A stretch of 64,000 bases of DNA, from contig CP136061.1 of assembly GCA_032622095.1 (NCBI GenBank), positions 125,686,754-125,750,753 of the forward strand, written 5' to 3'. The DNA comes from Siphonodentalium dalli (Eukaryota; Mollusca; Scaphopoda; Gadilida; Siphonodentaliidae). Positions within the stretch are counted from its first letter, which is position 1. Each line of letters begins with the position of its first letter. Positions 50,801 through 62,800 of the stretch are shown here, one piece after another. Position numbers and translations under genes: made by a program. Under the pieces are notes generated by a model that worked only from the letters and a program-made list of their open reading frames with translations, had not been told where the DNA came from and ran no database searches.

Positions 50801-53800
50801 CCCATCTCAACAGATTCCAACAACAACAATCCGATCAGAGGGTCCTATATTACTATTTCTTTGGCTTTGGGGGTAAAAAATATTTGATTCGAGTCGAGGA
50901 ACCCATCAAACAAAGCTCAGAGTTATTAGATATTGATTTTTGAAAATTCTTATGTTCTCGAGATGAGTACTTATAACTGCCGTCAATTTGGTAACATGCT
51001 CGAGATGTTACGCCAAAATTCTATTCAAACAGACAAGGATGGATAACTCTATAATCAAGTGGTAATAATTGACTACGTACTGGGCCAGAAAGAATTCCCG
51101 ATAATGAAAAATAATAGATTTCTAAAATCGATATCTAACAAATCTGAGCTTTGATGGGTGACTTCCTCGACTCGAATCAAATATTTTTGACCCCCGAAGC
51201 CATTGAAATAGTAATTGAGAGGAGTTTTATCGGGTTGAGTACCTTTAAGCGTAATTGGATATTAAATGTGAAATTTCCCGCCCCCATAGGACTGGTTCCT
51301 TGGGGAAAATTATCTGTGCTGGTGGGTGCCTGCTTTATGCACATACAATTTTTTTTATTATATACTGGTATATACACAAGCACCGAAATTCATGCAATGA
51401 TGGGGGTAAGGTAATTGATGTTCCAAAATTTAGCCGTTGATTTAACTTAAAAACAATTATTATATGACTGTTTTCGCTGTTTTGGTTGAAATATAACATT
51501 GCGCGCACACGAACTTCGACGTCAACTGCGCGACCAAATATCATCAAAGCTATTTAGATTGCACATTCTCGATTCGCATATCGGGGATATTAAAATAGTT
51601 AGAATTACTACGGAGTTACAGAGTTTACATTTCTCAGCTTTAATGATGAATGGTTGTGTTTTTTCTTCTCATCTCAGCTCGAACCGGTTTCACTGTACGA
51701 CCAGTTGCCGGATACTTATCATCACGTGACTTTCTAGCTGGATTGGCATTCCGGGTGTTCCACTGTACGCAGTATATCAGACACAGTTCAGACCCATTCT
51801 ACACCCCTGAACCGTGAGTATACTTTGGTGGTTGACTTTCTTTATTGTTTATCAGAACTGATACTGGTGGCAAAACTGTCACACTATACTATAGAACCAG
51901 AATGTGGAGCCAAATCATTTTCTTTACATTACAGAACCTGGTCCAAGAACAAGTATTGAAGACCAAAATACACCAATGGAACCAATGTCCTATCCATAGT
52001 AATCTGACCATTTTTACGCTACTATTAGCTGTTCGTAATTAGTATCAGTATAGTAGTTCATTTTGCGAAAGGTGTCAACTATACTAACATGCACTTCCAC
52101 TACTTAAACCACTGTAGCTACATCTACTACGACCAGTTGAATACTTCCGTTTATCTATGGTTTTCCATCTCGTTAATTAATACCATTGTTTTTATCATTA
52201 TTACAGTGATTGCTGCCATGAGCTGCTCGGCCACATGCCACTGCTAGCAGATCCTAGTTTCGCTCAGTTTTCACAGGAACTCGGGCTCGCTTCTCTTGGT
52301 GCGTCAGATGATTCGGTGTCTAAACTCGCAACGGTAAGATTTTGCGTCACAATGTATCGTATATTCAGTAGAACGCTGATAAAACAGTAGTAAGCGACAC
52401 ACGGAAATATTTTTGAAATATGGCATATGGATATAAATTTTTTTTATGAAAACAACAAATTTGAATGGGTGGTGACGAGTGATTAAAAAATATGCCATGT
52501 GATTATGCACAGGCAATTTGCGACTAAACGCCAAATTGTTCAGCAATTAGAAATATCACACCTAAAACCGATTATTCACGTTGCAAAACAGGATATTGTC
52601 CAGATATTCAATTTTGCACCAATATTTAGTGTAAAGTATGTTGTTTTAGACCAAGAACTGAAGCTCATACATTTCAAAATTAGATGAAAATGTTGTCGAT
52701 TGAAAAATATCCGAGCATAAAAAATATGGCGTGTTCGTGTGAAATTGTTCATCATTTAGATAGTTGATCTGCCTGTCGAAAACTCGATGCATCCGCCATA
52801 TGTCGGAAGCTTCTAACACATTGGGTGTTAGGGTGCATATTTACTTTTTCAGAGCAAGAAATTGGTCAGGTTCAGCATAGATGCGACCACACCCCTGATT
52901 GCTATAATACAATGCCAAATTTATGTTATTCCAGTGCTATTTCTTCACCATTGAGTTTGGGCTTTGTAAACAGAATTCTGAACTACGTGCGTATGGAGCT
53001 GGATTGCTGTCCTCAGTGGGGGAACTAAAGGTAAGATATTGAAATTAATTTGGTCCTGTATCCCTGTACCTTAATGATTTCCCCATCCAATTTGACACCA
53101 TAAAACTGCAAATTTAAAGTTTTATGCCCGAAATTAATTGGATCGAACATATGTTGGATAAATATGAAGGACCTTTAGTAATCTACCGACTCCTCACATA
53201 TGGACTCCCTACTCAATCACCATTTTTTTTTATTATTTATCTCCGGTATGTATTGCCTTCCAGAGTAGCAGTCTAACAATTGCTAAACAACTATCCAGGT
53301 ATTTTTGTAATCCTGCTCTGAAATCAATTGAAATTAAACGAACTACCACACAAACTCAATCAAATCCTGACTAGCAAATCAACCATAACCCATAACAATG
53401 ATTTCTGGAAGTCATTACACAATCCTATACAAAGTACCATATTATCACAAATCATACATCTAGATATGTTTGGCTGTCGCCTCGTTAACATGTGTGCTTA
53501 TTTGTTTGTATTGGGAGAGGGGCTTCGTAAGTTGATAAAATGTGTGCCCCGATTCATTATGTATTATTAAAGTGATGTGAAACACTCCGGTAGGGTGATC
53601 AAATAGAAATGGAGAATAATCTTGTTCAAAGTAGTTATTTTTACAAATATTATATCTAAATTGACAACACACACCGTCATTCTTATATATTAACTAAATG
53701 CAGTGACTGCCGATGGCGAAATCGTTTTCGTTAGTTTATCGCCGATAGAAGCGTCCCGATTCGAGTAGTAAATATTTACAATTTAGCGTAGTTCAGACAA

Positions 53801-56800
53801 TGTTTTCTATGGAGTGGTACGGTCGATTTGCTTGAGATTTTCGGTGATGTTAGTAGAATGCTACTTTCCTCCAGTTAGCATAGCGCCTGAATACTAACTT
53901 ATCAGTTTCACACACCCGAACAAGTACATAATATATTTCAAGTAAAACAAGCAGGAAGACAGCATGGTCAATGCATCATTTTGTCCCAGGCAAAATTCGT
54001 CCAGTTATTGTGTTGTCATTTCTATATTCATTTCTTGGTGTGCCCTTGTGTATATTACGGAATTTTGTTTTCACTATATATCAAGAACCAATACGTATCT
54101 GTTACCTGTGTGTAAAGAGCGTTCGTGCGTTTGATACACACTTGTGGTAGCTATTAACGAGCATTCTTACATTAATTATTTTATACTTATATTCTGGTCA
54201 TTCTGATCAGAAATGATAATCTATTCACACACATTGAAGCCATGAACAACGAGTCAGTGCCTCCATAGATATGTCAAAACGCCAGTACCAGAAATCGTAT
54301 ATTTATGGTAACATAAATACAATTTCGGAATAAGAGCTTAATGCTGTTCCAATATCCCGATAGATCATGTATGTGTCAACATTAAGAACACAATCATGCA
54401 TGTCCAGACTGATACCCATGCAGCTCAATTGAAGTTATGACGCCGTGTGCTGGGATGTTGACGTTATTGCCATTTTCCAGTGGAAAAATATAAAGGGAAT
54501 ATCACAAGAACCATAAAACTGACTCAGTTGAAAAGTTATTATCGTTCACAATCGTGGAACATCATACACTGTTTGAAACATATCTGAGTTCCAGTTATGT
54601 ATAATGGCCAATTGCTAGTGTGCTGAAGTAGGTCGTAGTACATAATAGCACACGGCGTGCACTTGTATGTCCGTAATAGTTACGGACGTCATAGCAGCGA
54701 CGAGGTTAAAGAGCGTTCCCGCGTTTGATATATAATAGTGGTAATCTATTAAAGAGCGTTTTTACATTAATGATTTCTGCTTATGTGGTTGATTTGCGTA
54801 GCCCAGACACTACTCGAGATTTTCGGACCAGTTATCATGTTATGCTTCGTGAATGCTGCAGAATGCATGATACTTTGGTATAATTTCTAGCTCCCAGTTG
54901 CATTTGCTTGATTAGGAATCAAGGAGCTAAATGTGCTCCAGAATCGGGGAGCGAGTGCTAGAAGTGGAAGCCAGAGGTGAAGGTAACTGAAGAATGACCT
55001 TCACCTGATACATGTGGCACGTTATTAAAGTATGAAATCTTGTCTATTTGATTTGTTCATTATATCTAAATAATTTTAACTGCTGGTGAATTAATGGGGT
55101 AATGGATTTTTGTGAGTGGGAAATTTATTTAACCAGCTGTTCTGGGTTTTTCCAAATAAAATTTGGCTGTGGGATAGCCCTGTCGTACACTTGGGGATTT
55201 ATTATAAAAAGTAAAGACATGACCTATGATTTTTCTTGCAATTTCGTGATCAACTGTTGTCAATCTAGCTGGGTAAAAATAACTGGAGTGGCCTGCATGA
55301 TTAATTTCAGTGAATTTGGCTGAAACGTTATCACTGTCGTTTATGGGAAACCATTTAGTTAACAATAAGTATATGTATAAAGTCCAGATAAAGGGACCAA
55401 TTGTCATTAATATAAAATGATTTATTAGCTCATTCCATTTAGTTAACTCTTTGGAGAGTATCTGTAACGTCATATACATGGCGTCATGAGTAAAATTTAA
55501 TGTCAACGTCATAGCAATAATTATTAACAAGTTCGGGTCAAAAGGGTCCAATAATTCGTTTTAATTTATGTGCATTTTTTGTTAACGTGTGTTATCATAA
55601 TCGATTGCACTTATACATTTAGAACATTATATTAATCAAAATAACTCCTATACAAATCATTTATAAATCAGATGATGTATTGAAGTTATGTCTACATAAA
55701 ATAACACTTCCTGAAACGACATTATATGTCGTTCTACTCCTCAACCGATAGACGACATATATGTCGTTCTACTAGCCGAAAACACTACTTAGAAAACACT
55801 TACTAACTTGGTGTCAAATCCGATCGATGTATTTTAATGTTCTGCAGTAAACGTATTCGTGCATGTAGTCAAACTTTTGGTCTCGCCATTCCATCCTTGC
55901 AGTCTTTCATATCGTGTTCCCGTGCCTTGTATACTTCTCCCGAGAATGAAAGATTTAGCAAAATGCTATGCAAACTAATAACTTGTTGCCTATCATCCTT
56001 TTATCAAATATCCTTACATCCACAGATCATAATTAAGGTTACCACCGACATTTGTTATCATCCTGAGTAAACCCATATGTGATACCTCGGCAATTAACAA
56101 TAAAAAGGGTATCAATAAACGAAAGCTGCATGGATACCCCTGCCGTGATATTAAGTCAGCATGCCATTTTTGGTAAGGTTGTTTCGGTTATCTCCAATCT
56201 TCAAGAATTTTGCAGTTGCAACCATTTTCAAAACCATTTTCACACAACGCACTATAGATCATGCCATTCTGTTTCATGTCGCGGATCACGATGTAGTCGA
56301 TTTAGGTTCATATGGAGCGTACAAAAAAAAAATAACATCGATGTGGGCTTATTTTTTGTTCGTTTAAATAAGTTCAATATGATCTTATTTTCAAGAGAAC
56401 TGGCTGTCTAGTACCTCAAAATGACTCATTCCTATTTACATGTCCATGTTAACATCCATGATAAATAGTATGCACATAAATTCATATACAGCTGTTTACA
56501 GTGAATCCCCCCCGCAAATCTCTGTTTTAGTGTTAAATGGGGGGGGGTGGGTGTCAAAAAATGGTCGGAAAAAAACTGCAGAAAACGGAAGAAAAAAATT
56601 GGCGGTGGGGGTGGGTGGGTACAAAAAATGATCGAAAGGGGAAAAAATGCCACACGTGCCTGAATTTTTTTTCCGACCCCCCCCCCCCTGCTACTGTTGG
56701 AAAATAGTTATGAAATCCAAATAATCTGAATCCCAATTTCAGATGATGGAATTGCCGTTGTGGTAAAATGTTTTGGTTGTAATTTAAAGATTCCCATCGG

Positions 56801-59800
56801 ATTTGACACTAGTTTTGTCAATATTTCCGAAGAGCAATTATACTCTTAGCATGCAAATAAGTCTTCACAAAACATTCAAAATCATACGGTGAGAACATGG
56901 ATATAACACATGTTTTATAATGCCATAAAATAGTTAACAGTATAAGGAATAAAAACATTCTTCTCTATCATCGTCGAACCTCTGATATTTAGGCGCCATA
57001 AAACCTGCTAATTCTTCCTCTTCTGAAAGTCCATATCTGCACGTCAAAACCTTCTATGGTGCGTTCGTATATAGGTACGAATACCGTACGATACATACTT
57101 CCTAGTATACAAAACGTACTAAATATATCGGGCTTATTGCGTAAAATCATATGGCTTTGATGTACCGAATGCCCTCAGTACACCGGTAACATTGATATGC
57201 ATGCCCAGTTATATATAGTATGCTATTCCTGGATCGACTTAAGTGTATCTGATATATGAAGATGACAGCCGTGTTTACTGTTATGTGTCCGTTCTGAACG
57301 TCATGATCTGTAATCCGACGAACCAATAAATGTACGTCCAATGTGAGGAGATGGGTCACTTATAAGGAAACATTAATGATATTCAAACTGCCGTGGAGAG
57401 ATCGGTAAACAGAGCGTGAGAATTTACATTTGTCTTGATTGATTGGCAGATTTTTATTCCTGCTTCTTTATACGATTTAGTCGATGTAGGTTCATTTAGA
57501 GCGTAGACAAAATAAATAACACCGGTGTGGGCTTATTTGTTTTTTGAAATAAGTTCAATATGAGGTTATTTTCAGGAGAACAGGCTGCCCAGTCGATCTT
57601 CTGACTAGTGCTGGAAAATAATTATGAAATCCAGAAAATCCGAATCCTAATTTCCGATGATCGACTTGCCGTTGTGATAAAATATTTTGGTTCTATTTTA
57701 AATATTCCCATCCGATTTGACACTAGTTTAGTCAATATTACCAAAGACCAATCATACTCTTAGCATGCAAATAACTCGAGAATAAGCATATATATTATAG
57801 TTATATATAGTATATACTATTCCTGGACCGACTTAAGTGTGTCTGATATATGAAGATGACGGCGGTGTTTACTGTTATATGTCCGTTCTGAAAATCATGA
57901 TCTTTTATCCGACGAACCAATAAATGTACGTCCAATGTGAGGAGATGGGTCACTTATAAGGAAACAATAATGATATTCAAACTGCCGTGGAGAGCTCGTT
58001 AAACAGAGCGAGAGAATTTACATTTGTCTTGATTGATTGGCAGATTTGTATTCCTGTTTCGACGGTTGTCGATCACGTTCGTGTTCGATAAGTACATTTG
58101 GTGGTACATTTGTTAGAGTGCCACCTAAGTGTTTTTGGGTTCGCCTTCTTTCCCACGAAGGACTGCCAAGATAGATTGGCAGTAATAAAATTCTTATAAC
58201 GGTCAGCAATGACTGACAAAAAATATGTTTGCTTCTTCAAAGCGGCAACGTTGTGTACAGAAGGGACAAAGTTGTAAATAATACAAACATAAATATTTGA
58301 TTGTGACTATATATAACATTTGAAATATGTAATCTGTAACCAGCATGTTCTCCCAAAATCAGCACGGTATGGTGTATAATAGGATTTGTTTATGTTCATA
58401 ATCGGCGTAGAGTCGCCTCATTTTGAGTCCACAATGAACTGAAAATGAGAATGTTTTAGTGCCATTATCGACTCATAATAACTTATAATTTCATTATGGG
58501 CGGACAATAACACGAATAAACCAACTAACGACTTACCAGAATGATGTACGGTCTTTAAACTATGTTTTCATTGTGGCCCGCGCCATAAAACGGTTATACG
58601 TGAACTATCGGCTTATTTCAGAATCAAATAATACAAAATGAACATAATTATGTGAATATTATAAATCGATTATGAACCTATTTGCGCGAAGATATGTTGC
58701 ACAGTTGACGAAGGGTCAAGTGGCTCATTTCAGAAATAAAGACGATGCGGACTTTTCGACACCAAAACATTGTAAATATCTCCAGTGTAAATAATACATT
58801 TAGACTCCACTGCTCAGAAACGCTTGGCTGTTTTAATCTCGAAAACAGAAAGGGAGAGTTTTCAGGAGCCAATTTCAATTTTGTTCTGGGAGCCTTGTAC
58901 ATTCAATATTAGGAGAGAGGTGATTGTGTTAGTCATCAACTATCTTTTTTGTTGTCCCCCGACGTTTCCGTCGGAGGACTATAGAAATGACCCTCGTCCG
59001 TCCGTCCGTGTGTCCGTCCGTGCGTCCGAGATTGGGTACCTTCATGGTGTAATCAACTCCTCCTACAGTTTTAAATGTAGAGATTTGAAACTCTGGGATA
59101 TTGTTCCTAACATGTTGGTGATTTGCAACATCTATATAGCTAATAACAAATATTATATTTTCCATATTTTCGGGGGGTTTTTGACTTAGAAAATTTTGAA
59201 CATTTTTGCCTTTTGGATGAGATTGGGTACCTTCGTGGTGTAATCAACTCCTCCTACAGTTTTAAATGTAGAGATTTGAAACTCTGGGATATTGTTCCTA
59301 ACATGTTGATGATTTGCAATATCTATATAGCTAATAAAAAATATCAATTTTTCCATATTTTCGGGGGGTTTTTGACTTAGAAAATTTGGAACATTTTTGC
59401 CTTTTGGATGAGATTGGGTACCTTCAAGGTGTAATCAACTCCTCCTACAGTTTTAAATGTAGAGATTTGAAACTCTGGGATATTGTTCCTAACATGTTGA
59501 TGATTTGCAACATCTATATATATAGCTAATCAAAAATATATTTTTTTCCATATTTTTGGGGGGTTTTCGACTTAGAAAATTTGGAACATTTTTGCCTTTT
59601 GGATGAGATTGGGTACCTTCATGGTGTAATCAACTCCTCCTACAGTTTTAAATGTAGAGATTTGAAACTCTGGTTTAATTTCTTTAACAAAGCGGCCATC
59701 GACATTTTTTTAAATTTCTTTAACAAAGCGGCCATCGACTTGCCACGTTGTCGGGGGACACTGTGGTCGGCCGACCTTTTATTCAAGTAGTAACTGGTTG

Positions 59801-62800
59801 TGATATGCATGTCTATTAAAATCCTTACTACGATACTTATTAAAGGGGCACAATGTCTTTGAAGATGGTTCATGCGAAATAACATAAAATTCTCTAAAAC
59901 AGCTATCATCAACAAGTACATAAAAATAGATTGACTATGTTCTTATTTTCATTATTAATAACTCTCCAATAATGAGATTTCACATGTCAAAATCATTGTT
60001 ATGTGAACAGTAGAGTTTCTGATAAAAGTCCAATTAGTCCAATAAGATACCAAAGTTTAATAAAACATTGACTGTAAACATTGCATGGTAAAGGTCACAG
60101 CATTGAAAAATATTCTAAAAATCATATTCAGACTCATTATTTTAACTTACTTACTTAATAATCATAATAAATTTGTGTATATAACAATGGTTTCAACACG
60201 CTAAATTTCGTTATTGATGAACTGTCAATAATTAATATAAAAACACATTTTATCTATTTCTCCATGTTCTTCTTAATTATAGTGCTGATGTTTTTTACCC
60301 TTTTCATATTTTGCACATTTAACCATGCACTGCGAGTACCTTGGGTCCCTTCATTCCATTTTCGGCTCCGGTATTTCGATATGTCTGATAACAAAACTAG
60401 TTGTGTTCATACTCTGCCGTCGCTGTATTAAATGAGGCCATAAATGATTTACTGGAGCGATTATATTGATCAAAAGGGAAGGCCAATTCCTTTATCGCAG
60501 AATCACATCTTCCCGCCGACACATTTAGAATTATGTAATTATTGATTAATGATCCTGTAAGGTATGGAATCACCACACTCGACTCTCGCAACATATCCAT
60601 TTGCATATAGACAGACAGTGAAAATGAGAAAATACGTGCAGTTGCGACCGTTCCAAAAATATTTACTAAGTTGCTGGTACACATGTACCACACAGGGAAG
60701 ACGCTAGATTCTCTTTGTTTGAATTATCAAGTGCCCAGTTGGTCCCCACCCGCATTGAAATTGAAATTTCATTAAGACCACTTCAGTTCGAAATTGCCAA
60801 CAAATACGATGAAATGCCGTTGGTTATAGGGCATATGTATCATTCTAAGTGTTGAAAACTTTGACCTGAGTTGGGCGGCAGACACAACACCCAAGTTGTT
60901 ACCCAACCCTCTGTCGCAACATCCCAGGCGCCGCGCATGCTCATATATACTCCCACAACACCATGGTTGTTCTAATTAAAGATGGCCTATCTCTTTGTAA
61001 ACATGTGTTATATAGTTACTGGGCTTATAAAATATTAGATATGAATCGAAGACCCCTGTCCGCAAATGCTTCTATTGATTAATATTGATTATATTACGAA
61101 TATTTTCTGGTCTAAAAACGTGTGGTGTTTAGTTAACGAACAATAGTGGTTACTGTTAACAGAGACCAGAAATTGTTCTGTGTAATTTTGTCACAAATAA
61201 ACGTTAATTAGACGCATTTTCGCTTTTTACTGTGTAATAAAACAATCAATATGGAACATTTGACGTTCGAAGCATAGCTACATGTATGGGAACACCCTAA
61301 TGATATATATATTTATTATGTACTTGCCCATGAATTATAAGGTTTTAGCAGTGAGATATAAGTGATATCCCACTAGTGATATATAAGTGATATCCCACTG
61401 GTGAAATTTCTGATGTATTGACATTCATTGGGGCCATAGGCAAGTAACTAAAGTATATAATAAACAGACTCTCCACACTTGTTCAGTGGATATGGGTTAA
61501 ATCTCATTCGTGATGACAAAACATTTGAATTTCCACTCGTGGCTAAAGCCACTCGTGGAAATTCAATGTTTTGTCATCACTCATGAGATATAACCCATAT
61601 CCACTGAAAAAGTGTGGATATCCTCTATATATCTATATTGTATCGTCTGATTGGTCTGTTCTAAAAATAAAAATAAAATATTCGAAATAAAATCAATTCC
61701 GCTTCCTCATAAATTTGAACTCACGTATATAGAGGGACCGAAGAGGTAGTTGATGTTGACATTTTATTTTATTTCAGAATGCCCTGACAGATGGTGTAGA
61801 GAAGATTCCGTTTGAACCAGTGAGAGCCAGTCAGCAAGAGTGTCTCATAACGACATTCCAGGAGTGCTATTTCTACACCGAAAGTTTCGAAGAAGCCAAA
61901 GATAAAATGAGGTGAGAGTCTTTATTATTTATATTGGGGGGGGGGTCTTCGTTGATGAATGTATTTCCGTCCAATCGTTAGCCAATATAACAACAGAAGG
62001 GACGCGGCGATATGGGGGGGGGGGTATATACCCCCACCAACTTTTGTTAAATAAGTTCAACTGTTAGATGATCGTGCCTAACACAACATCAGTTGGAAAT
62101 TTCACACCACAAATAGGTTGAAATTGTTCTGATAGCTTGATTTTACCAGTATATAGTGGGGAAGTTGTTGCCTTCCAACCGTTCTTTACAAGATGGATTA
62201 TCCCATTCAGTTATAACAGTGTCCAACCGAACGGTATATTATTCATTTGAAAGGGTGTTCAGGTAATATAAGCGATGAGAGACAGAAAACAGATCATTCA
62301 AGAGCAGAATGATTCATATTCATTGGTGGGAAATGTTCAGATAATAACGAAATATTTAACATATTATCTGAACATTCCCAAGCGAATTACATGTACTCGT
62401 CAAAAGTAGCATGTTGTCCTTCTTCCAGTCAAAGTTTTAACAGAAATAGCCCTCAGTTGGAAATTTCCAACTATAGGGGGTATCATATTGGGATTTTCAA
62501 CCGTAGAAAAGCCTGGGTGCTTTTGGTTTGAAGGAGGAGGACGTAAATAGAATTTCCCTAACTTTGGCATTTTGGTGTGGTTCAAAGGGGGTGGGGTGCA
62601 TTTGGAAATTCTAGGTTGTGCCCTCTAGCCACACACCCTGTACGAGTGCATGCCATTGTCATGTTTGGTGTTGTATGTGTAGCTTTAAAGGAACTCTATC
62701 CGATTCGATGGTTTCCGTATCATCATATTCCAACAACAACAACAACAAACAACATTTCTTAAAAAGGCGTTTTAATTATCAGAATCGATTAATTACCAAT

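Larger units (their letters stand above)
53031..61777 (+). other. TPH: TPH intron 11, 8.7 kb
   Basis: Holds AAAGAGCG repeats, a tandem duplication, a TGTCCCCCGAC-ended element and a palindrome, listed separately. The 140-codon minus-strand frame at 55129-55551 matches no family I know and lacks supporting context. Nothing else recognised in 59770-61470. Confidence 0.8.

Noticed and set aside
55129-55551. 140-codon minus-strand frame in TPH intron 11
   Set aside because: Hydrophobic, AT-rich translation with no motif I recognise and no supporting neighbours; could be chance.
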